64,000 nucleotides of DNA from Streptosporangiaceae bacterium NEAU-GS5 (GCA_017592665.1 JAGFNW010000031.1:1-64000); one strand, 5' to 3'. Positions 46,219-55,073 are shown, numbered from the stretch's first letter. Notes: generated by a model from the sequence alone, not told the origin. Numbers and translations are program-made.

Positions 46219-47274
46219 TCATGGCCGCAGTTCGAGGACGACGTTGACCGGGGTCTGGGCGACCTGCCGGAACCGGCTGAAGCCGGCGTCGGCCGCCAGT
46301 TCCCGTACGGCCCCGGGCCCCGCCTGCGCGCCGAGCGCGACCCCGCCGGGCTGGGCCAGAGCGGCCGGGGTGCACTGGAAGGTGGACGCGGCGTAGCTGA
46401 GCGCGGCCAGCGGATTGCCCAGGTTCGCCGTGTAGTCGTCGGCCGCGTTCGGTTCCACGACCAGGACGGCGCCGTCGGAGGCGAGGGCCTTGCGGGCGTG
46501 GGCCAGCGCTGCGGCCGGATCGCCGAGGTCGTGAAGGGTGTCCAGCAGGCAGATCAGATCGAAGCCGTCGGCCGGGTAGCCGGTCGCGTCGAGCCGCTCG
46601 AACCGGATGCGGTCACCGAGGCCGGCCTGGCCGGCCCGCTCCCTGGCGATCTGAATCGAGCGGTCGTGGAAGTCGTAGCCGTACACCCTCGCCTGCGGAT
46701 AGGCGCGAGCCAGCAGGATGGCGGCCACGCCGTGCCCGCAGCCGACGTCGGCGACGCGGCCACCGGCGGCGAGTCTGTCGGCCACCCCGGGCAGGGCGGG
46801 GATCCATTCGGTGGTGAGGCTGGCGGTGTAGCCGGGGCGGAAGAACCGCTCGGTGCCGTCGAAGACGGCCGGGTCCTGCTCGTGCCAGGGGATGCCGGCG
46901 CCGGTCCGGAACGCCTCGGCGAGACGGTCGATGCCCGCGAACCAGCCGCGGGTGATGGTGGCGCCGCCGGCGAGGAAGGCCGGCGACGCCTCGTCGGCCA
47001 GCACGGCGGCGGCTTCGGCCGGCAGCTCATACCGTCCGTCGTCCGCCTGGTAGACGAGGAATCCGGCGGCCGCCTGCTGGGACAGCCACTCCCTCAGGTA
47101 GCGCGGCGCCAGGCCCGTGCGGGCGGCCAGTTCCTCCTCGGTGGCCGGGCCGCCGGCGGCGAGTGCCCGGTAGAGCCCGAGCCGGTCGCCGAGCGCCACC
47201 ATGGCCGTGGTCGCCGCCCCGGTCATCGCGCCGAGCAGCCCGTGTACGTGCTGCTCGATCAAATCTATGTTCAT
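46219..47274 (-). CDS. SAM-dependent methyltransferase with N-terminal winged helix
   Basis: A 351-residue class I methyltransferase. Residues about 25-90 form a winged-helix dimerisation domain (LAARTGLAPRYLREWLSQQA). The SAM-binding motif VADVGCGHG is near residue 176, with GYDFHD and LDTLHDLGDP further on. Start ATG 47274 behind GAGG. Convergent with the DUF1996 gene. Substrate unknown. Confidence 0.9.
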   Translation of the reverse strand: MNIDLIEQHVHGLLGAMTGAATTAMVALGDRLGLYRALAAGGPATEEELAARTGLAPRYLREWLSQQAAAGFLVYQADDGRYELPAEAAAVLADEASPAFLAGGATITRGWFAGIDRLAEAFRTGAGIPWHEQDPAVFDGTERFFRPGYTASLTTEWIPALPGVADRLAAGGRVADVGCGHGVAAILLARAYPQARVYGYDFHDRSIQIARERAGQAGLGDRIRFERLDATGYPADGFDLICLLDTLHDLGDPAAALAHARKALASDGAVLVVEPNAADDYTANLGNPLAALSYAASTFQCTPAALAQPGGVALGAQAGPGAVRELAADAGFSRFRQVAQTPVNVVLELRP

Positions 47275-47484
47275 CGGAACCTCGCAACGTGGATGAATCG
47301 TGCTTTGCCGAAGACGCTAAGCAGCGGGCGGCAGCGAGGATGAGCCGAACATGAGGCGAACCTGAGCCGCCCGGCTCACCTTCGCTTCAGCCGCGGCTCA
47401 CCGCGGAGACCTCCGCCGGCCCGACAGTGATCACGTCACCCGTGAACCGGGGCGCCGGTCACCACGTACCAGAGGGAGCACGAC

Positions 47485-47802
47485 ATGCACGTACAGATCA
47501 TCACGTTCAAGCTCGACGGCATCGACGATGCGGCGTATCAGGCGCACGCCGAGCAGAGCGCGCCCGCGTTCGCCGCGCTGCCAGGTCTGCGTACGAAGAT
47601 CTGGCTGGCCAACCGGGAAACCAACACCTACGGTGGCATTTACGTGTGGGACGACGTCGCCGCGGCGAGGGTCTACCAGGATGGGGAGATCTTCCGCGGG
47701 TTGCAGTCGAACCCGCACATGATCGACGTGACCGTCAGGGATTTCCCGGTCCTGGCCGGGCCCACGACGGTGACCGGGGGGCGGATCCTGACAGATGACT
47801 GA
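47485..47802 (+). CDS. YdhR-like putative monooxygenase
   Basis: A 105-residue dimeric ferredoxin-like protein (HVQIITFKLDGIDDAAYQAH, then NTYGGIYVWDD). YdhR-type proteins are putative cofactor-independent monooxygenases of small aromatics. ATG 47485 behind GAGGGAG. It precedes, by 18 bp, the ATPase gene at 47821, whose product may regulate it. Confidence 0.82.
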   Translation: MHVQIITFKLDGIDDAAYQAHAEQSAPAFAALPGLRTKIWLANRETNTYGGIYVWDDVAAARVYQDGEIFRGLQSNPHMIDVTVRDFPVLAGPTTVTGGRILTDD

Positions 47803-47820
47803 GGCACCACCGGGCCGGCG

Positions 47821-49017
47821 ATGAGCGGCACCCTGCGGACGTTATTGGGTGCCCGCGCGGCCGCCATGGTCGGCCGGCAGGCGGAGCGGGCCGTGCTGCT
47901 CGACCTGGCCGAGCGCGACCGCCCTTTGGTCGTGGCCGTGCACGGCATCGCGGGGATCGGGAAGTCCGCGCTGCTCGCCGCGTTCGCCGACGACGCGCGA
48001 GCGACCGGCGCCGCCGTGGTCGGCCTGGATTGCGGTGGCATCGAGCCGACCGAGCGCGGTTTCCTCGCCGCTCTCGACCGCGCCATCGGGGCGCTGCGGG
48101 CCGAACTATCCGGCGAGTCCCGATCGATCGCGACAGTGGCCGAGGCCGCCGCCGCGCTCAGCCGTCTCGGCGACCGCGTGGTGCTGGCCTTGGACACCTA
48201 TGAGCAGCTCCGATTACTGGACACCTGGCTACGCCAGGAGCTCGTGCCGAGCCTCCATGACAACACCAGGCTGGCGCTGGCCGGCCGCGAGCCGCCGGTC
48301 GCCGCGTGGATCAGTGATTTCGGCGACCTGCTGACCGTGCTGCCGCTGGCCAATCTGGCGGCCGCGGACGCCGTGGCGCTGCTGCGCCGCGAAGGGCTCG
48401 GCGACGCCGACGCCGCCAAGGTCACGCGCTTCACTCACGGCCACCCGCTGGCGCTGCGACTGGCCGCCTCGGCGCGCGGCGCCCGCCCGGATCTCACGGT
48501 CCCCGACGCCGCGGTCGCCACCGTCGTCACCGAACTCGCCCGCGTCTATCTTTCCGCCCTCGACCAGCCGGCCCGTGCCGTGATCGACGCCGCCAGCACG
48601 CTGCGCCGGCCGACCCTGTCGCTCCTCGGCGCCCTGCTGCCGGATGTGCCGCCGCACGAGGCCTATGACCTGCTGCGCCCGCTGCCGTTCGTGGAGTTCG
48701 GGCCGGACGGCCTCGTCCTGCACGACACCGTACGCGAAGTCGTCGCGGCGCTGCTGCGGGTCAACGATCCGCCGACCTACCGCGCCCACAGGATCGCGGC
48801 GTGGCGGCAGCTGCGGCACGAGCTGCGTACGGCCCCGCCGGCCGACCTGTGGCGCTACACGGCCGATCTGCTTTACCTCATCGAGAATCCGGAGGTGCGG
48901 GAGGCGTTCTTCCCCACATCCAGCCACCGCTATGCGGTAGAACCGGCACGGCCGGCCGATGAGGCCCAGATCACCGCCATCGCCCGCGCGCACCAGCCGG
49001 CCGCGGCGGCGCCGTGA
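47821..49017 (+). CDS. STAND-type ATPase, probable N-terminal part of a frame-split regulator
   Basis: A 398-residue product with an AAA/STAND ATPase: FVGR-like MVGRQAERAVL, Walker A HGIAGIGKSAL near residue 43, VLALDTYEQ as Walker B and FTHGHPLALRLAA as sensor region. The last residues (VEPARPADEAQITAIARAH) look like the opening of a GNAT-type domain and then stop abruptly. The continuing frame is the ORF at 49014. Such ATPase-GNAT-winged-helix regulators are usually one polypeptide. Confidence 0.75.
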   Translation: MSGTLRTLLGARAAAMVGRQAERAVLLDLAERDRPLVVAVHGIAGIGKSALLAAFADDARATGAAVVGLDCGGIEPTERGFLAALDRAIGALRAELSGESRSIATVAEAAAALSRLGDRVVLALDTYEQLRLLDTWLRQELVPSLHDNTRLALAGREPPVAAWISDFGDLLTVLPLANLAAADAVALLRREGLGDADAAKVTRFTHGHPLALRLAASARGARPDLTVPDAAVATVVTELARVYLSALDQPARAVIDAASTLRRPTLSLLGALLPDVPPHEAYDLLRPLPFVEFGPDGLVLHDTVREVVAALLRVNDPPTYRAHRIAAWRQLRHELRTAPPADLWRYTADLLYLIENPEVREAFFPTSSHRYAVEPARPADEAQITAIARAHQPAAAAP

Positions 49018-49799
49018 TGCGGTCCTGGTGGGAGGCGATGCCGACCGCGTTCCGCGTCGCGCGCGATCCCGACGGCACTCCCGCCGCGTTCCAGTGCTTG
49101 TGCGAGGCGACGTCCGTGCCGGCCCGGCTCCTCGCCGCCGACCCGGTGGCGGCCACGTGGCGCGAGCACCTGCGCGCCAACCCGGTGCCGCGCGGCCAGC
49201 AGGTCCTGTTTCTCCGCCACATGCTGGCCGCCGACGGCGGCGAGGCCACGACGCCGGCCCAGGCCGCCCTGATCCTCGACCTCAAGCGGCGCTACCTGGA
49301 AATGCGGCCGAGGCTCCGCCGCATCTATTCGCTGACCACCGATCCCGCCGCGGCGCTGCCCCAGCTCGCGCCCCTCGGCTTCGCCCTGATCCCGGACGGC
49401 TCGGCCGAGATCGGGGGAACCACCTTCCACGTCCTCTACAACGACTTCGGGCCGTCCTCCATCGACGGCTGGCTGACCGACCTCGCCGCGCGGGAAATGC
49501 TCATCGACAACCGCTCCCTGCTCGACCCCGACCGCCGTCAGCTCATCCTCCACGGCGACCGCGTCGATCTCACCAAGCTCGAGTTCGACGTCCTGCAATA
49601 CCTGTACGAGCACGAGGGCCGGGTCGTCAGCCGGGCGGCGCTGCTGCGCGACGTATGGAGCTACAACTGGAGCGGCGGCAGCAACGTCGTCGAGGTCGTG
49701 ATCAGCGCCCTCCGCCGCAAACTCGGCGACAGCGCCGGAAGCCTGCGAACCGTTCGCGGCGCCGGCTACCGCTTCACCGCCCCCTCCACCGGACCCTGA
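49014..49799 (+). CDS. GNAT-like/winged-helix (OmpR-type) protein, probable C-terminal part of the split regulator
   Basis: A 261-residue ORF in a different frame that overlaps the preceding stop by four bases (GTGATG). Residues 1-150 continue an acetyltransferase-like fold (WWEAMPTAFRVARDPDGTPA, FHVLYNDFGP). Residues 165-258 are an OmpR/PhoB-type winged helix (LTKLEFDVLQYLYEHEGRVV, then VVEVVISALRRKLG and LRTVRGAGYRF). One extra nucleotide near 49010 would fuse both ORFs into a roughly 660-residue regulator. Either the gene is broken, or the bases are miscalled, or the two parts are made by coupled translation. Confidence 0.75.
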   Translation: MMRSWWEAMPTAFRVARDPDGTPAAFQCLCEATSVPARLLAADPVAATWREHLRANPVPRGQQVLFLRHMLAADGGEATTPAQAALILDLKRRYLEMRPRLRRIYSLTTDPAAALPQLAPLGFALIPDGSAEIGGTTFHVLYNDFGPSSIDGWLTDLAAREMLIDNRSLLDPDRRQLILHGDRVDLTKLEFDVLQYLYEHEGRVVSRAALLRDVWSYNWSGGSNVVEVVISALRRKLGDSAGSLRTVRGAGYRFTAPSTGP

Positions 49800-49853
49800 C
49801 CGGCCAGAGCTCCAGATCGTCGGTAAACCAGAGATATGTGACGGGGGTGGCCA

Positions 49854-50894
49854 GTGAAGGTGCTCTACATCGGTGGCACCGGCACCATCAGCTCGGCGTG
49901 CGTCACCGAGTCGGTGCGGCAGGGCATGGACGTCCACATCGTGAACCGGGGGCAGACCTCGGCGCGGCGGCCCGTGCCTGACGGCGTGACCACGATCGTC
50001 GGAGACGTCCAGGACGGGGAGTCGGTGAGCCGGGCCGTCGGCGCCACCGCGTACGACTGCGTCATCGACTTCCTGAGCTACACGGCCGAGGACGCCATGA
50101 GGTCGGTCAAGGTGCTGGCCGGGCGGACGGCTCAGTACATCCACATCAGCAGCGCCTCGATCTACCACAAGCCGATCCGGACGGCGCCCATCGTGGAGTC
50201 GACCGCCCGGCACAATCCCTATCTCCCGTACGCGCAGGACAAGATCGCCGCGGAGGACGTGCTGCTGCGCGCCTACGCCGAGCGCGACTTCCCGGTCACC
50301 ATCGTGCGCCCGTCGCACACCTACGACGACGCGCAGCCGCCGCTGCCCGGCGACTGGACGACCTGGGATCGCGTCGCGCGCGGCGCCGCGATGGTGGTCC
50401 CGGGCGACGGCACCAACCTGTGGACGCTCACCCACGCCGCGGATTTCGCGGTCGGCCTGGTCGGCCTGATCGGCAACGGGCCGGCCGTGGGCGAGGACTT
50501 CCACATCACCTCCGACGAGGCGCTCCCCTGGAACGAGATCTACGGCGCCGTCGCCCGGGCGTCCGGGACCTCGGCCCTTCTGCTGCACCTGCCGTCGGAA
50601 TTCCTGCCGGTCATCGCGCCCGACTGGTCGTGGACCAACGGGATCATCGGCGATCTCCAGCACACCGCACTGTTCGACAACACCAAGATCAGGCGGTACG
50701 TCCCGGCGTTCCGCCCGGTCATCACCTTCGCCGAGGGGGCCCGGCGGCTCGCGGCCTGGCGCACCCGCCACCCCGAGTGGACGCGGCCCGATCCCGGCAC
50801 CGACTCGATCCTCGACCGTCTTGTCGAAGGCCACCGGCTGGCTCGGGCGGCCCTCGCGCCGCTTACGTCACAGAGCTCCGAGGAGCACGCATGA
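49854..50894 (+). CDS. NAD-dependent epimerase/dehydratase family protein
   Basis: A 346-residue extended-SDR protein. The Rossmann motif YIGGTGTIS is at residues 5-13, a conserved SSASIYHK stretch and YAQDK (in place of the usual YxxxK) follow, then VRPSHTYDD. It resembles RNA-binding/isoflavone-reductase-type nucleotide-sugar-like SDRs; substrate unknown. GTG 49854 lies behind a GGGGGTGG run. Its stop overlaps an ATG (ATGA) that opens an eight-codon ORF only. Confidence 0.85.
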   Translation: MKVLYIGGTGTISSACVTESVRQGMDVHIVNRGQTSARRPVPDGVTTIVGDVQDGESVSRAVGATAYDCVIDFLSYTAEDAMRSVKVLAGRTAQYIHISSASIYHKPIRTAPIVESTARHNPYLPYAQDKIAAEDVLLRAYAERDFPVTIVRPSHTYDDAQPPLPGDWTTWDRVARGAAMVVPGDGTNLWTLTHAADFAVGLVGLIGNGPAVGEDFHITSDEALPWNEIYGAVARASGTSALLLHLPSEFLPVIAPDWSWTNGIIGDLQHTALFDNTKIRRYVPAFRPVITFAEGARRLAAWRTRHPEWTRPDPGTDSILDRLVEGHRLARAALAPLTSQSSEEHA

Positions 50895-50913
50895 CCTTCG
50901 ATGCGGGCACCTT

Positions 50914-52098
50914 CTAGCGCGCCGAGAGAGGCAGGCTCGATTGGACATTTTCCCGCGTTAGCCGCTTGGCCAGCCGTTGCGCGGGCGCCTCCACAAAACG
51001 CCAGGTCAACGCGCTGAGCCCGAGCAGGATGGCCACCGCGTAGACGAAAATGGCCAATCGCAGAGTGAACGGCTGGGCGAACGGCTCCGGCCAGAGCCAT
51101 TGCGCGACCTCCAGCAGCAGGAGGTGAAGGAGATAAACGGAGTAGCTGATCAATCCAAGCCGGCGAAGGACGTCCGGCATGACCTGACGCCGTAACGCCA
51201 TGCCGGCGGCGAAAGTGACCCAGGCGGCCGCGATGGCCGTTTGCGAACCCAGCGCCGGGCGGGCCAGCCACATTCCCACGAGCGGAACCAGCGCCACCCA
51301 GCCGACCCACCGCCAGGGAATCTCCCCACGCTCGGCGCGATAGAGGGCGGTGCCGGCGAACATCGTCGCCAAAATGAGCAGCCCTTGTCGTGGGCCGGGA
51401 TAACTCTGATTGACCGCCAGCAACACCAGGACCGTGAGCCCGACGACGATCGCGCCGGCCTGCCGTACCCTCGCCGAACCCCTGAGCACCGCGGCGATGC
51501 CGCCCGCCACCAGGGCGGTCACGCCCAGCGCGACGCCCAGCATCCGGCCGGGCCCGCCGGTGGAAAGAAGAGCGGCGGGGCCGCCCACCAACGCGGCCAG
51601 GGCGAAGACGAACGCGCCCGCGACGCTTTTCCGGTGGATGCCGAGCACGAACATCGTGGTGAGCAGCAAATAGAACGCCATCTCATACGACAGCGTCCAC
51701 ATCGTGTTGATCAGGTTGGGCATGTGGAGCAGGTTCTGCAACATCGTCAGATGGCCGAGCGCGAGAGCGACCGGCCGGGTGCTCCACCAGACATGAAATT
51801 CCCGGCCGCCCAATGCCACCAGCAGTGCCATGGCCGCCGCGGCGAGGCCGAACAGCGGATACAACCGGAAGACACGCGAAATCCAGAACGCCCGCACGCT
51901 CCCGGTCCGCTCCAGCGACGCGGGCACGATATAGCCGCTGACGAGGAAGAACACCATCACGCCATACCACCCGGGGTCGAACACGGCCTTGACCGGCGCC
52001 CGAACCTCGGGAAGCAACGGCGTGAGCGCATGCTCGAACACCACGGCCATCGCGGCGATCCCCCGCAGCGCGTCAATCCACGCTAATCGCGTCCGCAC
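50914..52098 (-). CDS. Membrane acyltransferase, AT3 family
   Basis: A 394-residue integral membrane protein of acyltransferase family 3 (OafA/NodX type) with about ten helices. The N-terminal WIDALRGIAAMAVVFEHA carries the conserved R and H, and VFFLVSGYI and WTLSYEMAFYLL are also typical. These enzymes O-acylate sugars, lipids or antibiotics. I choose GTG 52098 since TAGCAT sits 7 nt upstream on this strand; an ORF start at 52152 would add an implausible basic tail. Convergent with the epimerase gene. Confidence 0.9.
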   Translation of the reverse strand: MRTRLAWIDALRGIAAMAVVFEHALTPLLPEVRAPVKAVFDPGWYGVMVFFLVSGYIVPASLERTGSVRAFWISRVFRLYPLFGLAAAAMALLVALGGREFHVWWSTRPVALALGHLTMLQNLLHMPNLINTMWTLSYEMAFYLLLTTMFVLGIHRKSVAGAFVFALAALVGGPAALLSTGGPGRMLGVALGVTALVAGGIAAVLRGSARVRQAGAIVVGLTVLVLLAVNQSYPGPRQGLLILATMFAGTALYRAERGEIPWRWVGWVALVPLVGMWLARPALGSQTAIAAAWVTFAAGMALRRQVMPDVLRRLGLISYSVYLLHLLLLEVAQWLWPEPFAQPFTLRLAIFVYAVAILLGLSALTWRFVEAPAQRLAKRLTRENVQSSLPLSAR

Positions 52099-52105
52099 GT
52101 GGCGA

Positions 52106-52111
52106 ATGCTA
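52106..52111 (-). promoter_or_regulatory. -10 box (TAGCAT) of a leaderless transcript
   Basis: Lies 7 nt before the GTG at 52098 of the acyltransferase gene. No Shine-Dalgarno is present. Confidence 0.55.
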
Positions 52112-52173
52112 CTTCGGCGACGCCGGGCGGGAGCGCTGCTGGACCCGCGCACGGCTCGATGTGCCCAAGGGGA

Positions 52174-52572
52174 TCAGACGTCGGCCTCGAGGGCGAAGGT
52201 GTTGCCGTCTGGGTCTTGGAACCAGGCGATACGTCCGCCGCCGGCCCGCGCCGTGATCCCCTTGGCGTCGTGCTCGAACTGGTCGTAGCGGGCGAACTCG
52301 ACGCCGGACGAGGTGAGCTCGTCAACGATCTGGTCGAGGTCATCGACGTACCACGTCGCCAGCGTGGCCGAAGTCTTCCCAGCGGTGACCGACTGGTAGA
52401 CGTTCAGCGCAGGGCCGCCACCAGAAGCGTAGATGCGGCTGCCGTCAACGATTCTGGCGCTGGGCCCGGACTGCAGCAACGGCAGCCCCAGCTTGCCTTC
52501 GTAGAACGCGACCGCCTCCTGTATGTCGGACACGGCGATCGAAGTTCTGAGGTGATACGTACTCAAGGGCAT
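52174..52572 (-). CDS. VOC-family (glyoxalase/bleomycin-resistance fold) protein
   Basis: A 132-residue single-domain vicinal-oxygen-chelate protein (TSIAVSDIQEAVAFYEGKLG near the start, AWFQDPDGNTFALE at the end). The C-terminal glutamate is a likely metal ligand. Substrate unknown. Start ATG 52572, only 26 bp from the divergent ankyrin gene; a longer ORF beginning at 52701 would run through that gene. Confidence 0.88.
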   Translation of the reverse strand: MPLSTYHLRTSIAVSDIQEAVAFYEGKLGLPLLQSGPSARIVDGSRIYASGGGPALNVYQSVTAGKTSATLATWYVDDLDQIVDELTSSGVEFARYDQFEHDAKGITARAGGGRIAWFQDPDGNTFALEADV

Positions 52573-52598
52573 GAACCACCGGCTACCCAGGAACCGAG

Positions 52599-52988
52599 AT
52601 GACACCCGCTCACCGCGCGGTCGAGAACAAAGATTTGCCCCGACTGCGCCGGCTGCTTGACGACGGCGTCGATGTCGAGGAGGTCGACGGCGGCCTGACA
52701 CTCCTCCAGCATGCGATCGACGTCGAACTCGACGAGCACATTCAGACGGGCGAGCCGCTGCACGTCGATGTCACGGCCTACCTGCTCGCGCGAGGAGCCG
52801 ATCCGCTCGCCTCACCGGGCGGCGGCGCCCCACCTGCCGGCGCGGCCTCACCTGCCGGCGGCGGCTCATCTTGCGGGGGCGGCTCACCTGGCGGCGGTGG
52901 CACGGCGTCGGCACTTCACATGGCGCGGGTCGGAGGACACTGGCTCGCGGTGTCGCTGATGGAGTCGTGGGCGGAGCGTGGTCGGTAG
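52599..52988 (+). CDS. Ankyrin-repeat protein with glycine-rich insertion
   Basis: A 129-residue protein with ankyrin-type helices (TPAHRAVENKDLPRLRRLLD, LTLLQHAIDVE, TAYLLARGADPL and LHMARVGGHWLAVSLMES). Between the third and fourth helices about 30 residues of Gly/Ala/Pro/Ser repeats (52814-52906) are inserted where ankyrin repeats normally have a short loop. ATG 52599 with AGGA nearby. Function unknown. Confidence 0.75.
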   Translation: MTPAHRAVENKDLPRLRRLLDDGVDVEEVDGGLTLLQHAIDVELDEHIQTGEPLHVDVTAYLLARGADPLASPGGGAPPAGAASPAGGGSSCGGGSPGGGGTASALHMARVGGHWLAVSLMESWAERGR

Positions 52989-53063
52989 GCGAAGCCCGGC
53001 CACCAGGATCACCCATGCTTCGCGGCCGGTAGGCGAAGCCCGGACGCCAGAATCAGCCGTGCT

Positions 53064-53435
53064 TCAAGCGATGAGCGTTTTCTTCGGGCGCAGAACGCAG
53101 AACTCGTTTCCCTCGGGGTCGGCGAGCACGGTCCATGACTCCGTGCCGCTCTGCCCGATGTCGACCCGGCGCGCGCCGAGCGCGAGAATCCGCTCGACCT
53201 CGGCGTCGCGGCCGTCAGGGCCGGGGGCGAGGTCAAGGTGCAGGCGGTTCTTCACCATTTTGCGGTCGGTCACCGGCATGAAGCAGATTCCCACCGATGC
53301 GTTCTCGTCGGCGCCGATGACGACTTCTCGCTCACGCTCGGACAGGATCGTCCAGTCCAGCACTTGGGCCCAGAACCGGGCCTGAGCTGATAAATCGTAG
53401 GCATCGATGACGATGTGATGCAGGGACACGGTCAC
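53064..53435 (-). CDS. VOC-family protein
   Basis: A 123-residue glyoxalase-fold protein (LHHIVIDAYDLSAQARFWAQ at the start, WTVLADPEGNEFCVL at the end). The histidines and final glutamate fit metal binding. Start GTG 53435; an ATG-less extension to 53507 has no support. Function unknown. Confidence 0.85.
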   Translation of the reverse strand: MTVSLHHIVIDAYDLSAQARFWAQVLDWTILSEREREVVIGADENASVGICFMPVTDRKMVKNRLHLDLAPGPDGRDAEVERILALGARRVDIGQSGTESWTVLADPEGNEFCVLRPKKTLIA

Positions 53436-53517
53436 CCTGGCAGTGTGCCAGGGCGCGGATGACCATGCCGCCACACACCGACGCGATGGTCGGAGCTGCG
53501 GTGGCACCGAGGGAGTG

Positions 53518-54003
53518 TCAGCGGGGCCCGAGCCCGGTCTTGCCGTCGATCAGCTCGCGGACGATGTCGAGGTGCCCGGCGTGCCGCGCCGTCTCCTCGA
53601 TCATGTGCAGCACGATCCGGCGCAGGTCGGTGACCTCGTCGTCCAGCCAGTCGCCGTGGCGGCCGACGGGCGCCGCCGACAACGGGGTGGCCGCCAGGAA
53701 CGCATCAGAGCGCGCGCACTGCTCGCGATAGAAGGCGAAGACCGCTTGCGGCGATCGCGAGGTGGTGAGCGGCGGATCGGTGCCGTCACTCCACGGCGGC
53801 GGATCGGCCGAGCCCGTGGCCACCTGATGGAACCAGTGCCACTCGGCGTGGCCGAGGTGCTCGATGAGACCAAGCGGCGTCCACCCCGAGGGCAGGATCG
53901 CCGTGTTCAACGCCGTCTCGTCGAGACCCTCGACGATTGCCAGCACACTGTCACGCTGAGCCTGCAGGAACCACTGCAGGGCCGCCTTCTCGCTGTCGTC
54001 CAC
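53518..54003 (-). CDS. DinB family (DUF664) protein
   Basis: A 161-residue four-helix-bundle protein. Candidate metal-binding histidines are in LIEHLGHAEWHWF and ETARHAGHLDIVREL. Relatives include bacillithiol- and mycothiol-dependent transferases, but most are uncharacterised. GTG 54003 is chosen because TAGCCT lies 7 nt upstream; a start at 54231 would run into the Nudix gene. Confidence 0.85.
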   Translation of the reverse strand: MDDSEKAALQWFLQAQRDSVLAIVEGLDETALNTAILPSGWTPLGLIEHLGHAEWHWFHQVATGSADPPPWSDGTDPPLTTSRSPQAVFAFYREQCARSDAFLAATPLSAAPVGRHGDWLDDEVTDLRRIVLHMIEETARHAGHLDIVRELIDGKTGLGPR

Positions 54004-54010
54004 GCCCGGC

Positions 54011-54016
54011 AGGCTA
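54011..54016 (-). promoter_or_regulatory. -10 box (TAGCCT) of a leaderless transcript
   Basis: Seven nucleotides separate it from the GTG start of the DinB-family gene at 54003. No ribosome site is present. Confidence 0.5.
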
Positions 54017-54077
54017 ACAACACCGACCGACAATCTCGGATCGCCCGCCGAGCGGACCATCACCCCGCCCCGGCGGA

Positions 54078-54524
54078 TCACCAGCCGCGCAATGCCAGTG
54101 AGTCTCCTCGCGCGATGGCCGTCAAGGCCTCCGCCACATAGTCGGCCACGTCGGAGGGCAGAGCCGAGACATCCCCCCACCAAAGTTCGCTGCACTTGTC
54201 CGGCTCGGCGATGAACGGCTCGCCACGCCAACGATCCACCACGAAGAACAGATGGAAGTACTCGCGATCCTCGGAGTCCTCCGGCGCGGTGTGCATCAAC
54301 AGCGCCAGCCGGCAGCTCTGCGGGTCGGCCTCGACCCCGATCTCCTCCCGCAACTCCCGCACGAGGCCCGCGACGACGTCCTCACCGCCGTCGAGGTGCC
54401 CGGCCGGCAGACTGAACTGGCCGTCGCGATAGCCGCTCCCCGCCCGGCGCATGAGCAGTAGCCGATCCCCGTCGCGGAGAATGCCGTAGACGGCGGCGAC
54501 GACGCGAAACGGTTCAGCGGGCAT
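54078..54524 (-). CDS. Nudix hydrolase
   Basis: A 148-residue hydrolase of nucleoside-diphosphate-linked compounds. The complete Nudix box is present (G-x5-E-x7-REL-x-EE-x-G, beginning GHLDGGED). It lies at about residues 42-64, following LLLMRRAGSGYRDGQFSLPA. ATG 54524 has TAGGGT 6 nt upstream and no Shine-Dalgarno. Substrate unknown. Confidence 0.95.
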   Translation of the reverse strand: MPAEPFRVVAAVYGILRDGDRLLLMRRAGSGYRDGQFSLPAGHLDGGEDVVAGLVRELREEIGVEADPQSCRLALLMHTAPEDSEDREYFHLFFVVDRWRGEPFIAEPDKCSELWWGDVSALPSDVADYVAEALTAIARGDSLALRGW

Positions 54525-54530
54525 TGCCGC

Positions 54531-54536
54531 ACCCTA
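54531..54536 (-). promoter_or_regulatory. -10 box (TAGGGT) of a leaderless transcript
   Basis: Six nucleotides before the ATG at 54524 of the Nudix gene; no Shine-Dalgarno. Confidence 0.55.
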
Positions 54537-54630
54537 CGCCCAGGCCCACAGGCGACCACACGGCTCCCCGGGAAAGCTCGTCCCGCACAAGGCCGACGCA
54601 TCGAACGCACACCCACCAGAGGGACGTACG

Positions 54631-54660
54631 TTGCCTGGAGGTGCGGTGACGCCATACGTT
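54631..54660 (+). promoter_or_regulatory. Promoter TTGCCT-18-TACGTT of a leaderless gene
   Basis: TTGCCT (54631-54636) and TACGTT (54655-54660) are 18 nt apart. The ATG at 54668 follows the -10 box by 7 nt, so translation should begin at the transcript end. Confidence 0.6.
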
Positions 54661-54667
54661 CGAATCC

Positions 54668-55054
54668 ATGCGTTCGCGTACCAAGGGCATGTGGTGGGGC
54701 ACGGCGATCGAGGCACCCGACCCGGGCGCCCTCGCAGAGTTCTATTCCCGGCTGCTCGATTGGCCGATCGGCCATCAAGAGCCGGGCACGGCCATCATCG
54801 CGCCGCCTCAAGGGTCGGTCTTTCTTGTCTTCCAGCAGGCCGAGGGGTACGTGCCGCCCGTGTGGCCACCTGGCGAGGGCCTGCAGCGCACCATGATGCA
54901 CTTCGATTTCCAGGTAGAAGACCTCGACGCCGCGGTAGCCGACGCCATCGCGCTCGGGGCCAAGCTCGCCGACCACCAGCCACAAGACCATGTCCGCGTC
55001 CTCCTGGATCCGGCCGGGCACCCGTTCTGCCTCTGCCGCGACGACGAAGAGTAA
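54668..55054 (+). CDS. VOC-family protein
   Basis: A 128-residue glyoxalase-fold protein (WWGTAIEAPDPGALAEFYSR, HFDFQVEDLDAAVADAIALG, then LLDPAGHPFCL). Similar to actinobacterial uncharacterised VOC proteins of the PhnB/glyoxalase-like group. Leaderless by its promoter position. Convergent with the nuclease-like gene (19 bp between stops). Confidence 0.88.
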   Translation: MRSRTKGMWWGTAIEAPDPGALAEFYSRLLDWPIGHQEPGTAIIAPPQGSVFLVFQQAEGYVPPVWPPGEGLQRTMMHFDFQVEDLDAAVADAIALGAKLADHQPQDHVRVLLDPAGHPFCLCRDDEE

Positions 55055-55073
55055 GGCGCCGAATCCCTGTCTT

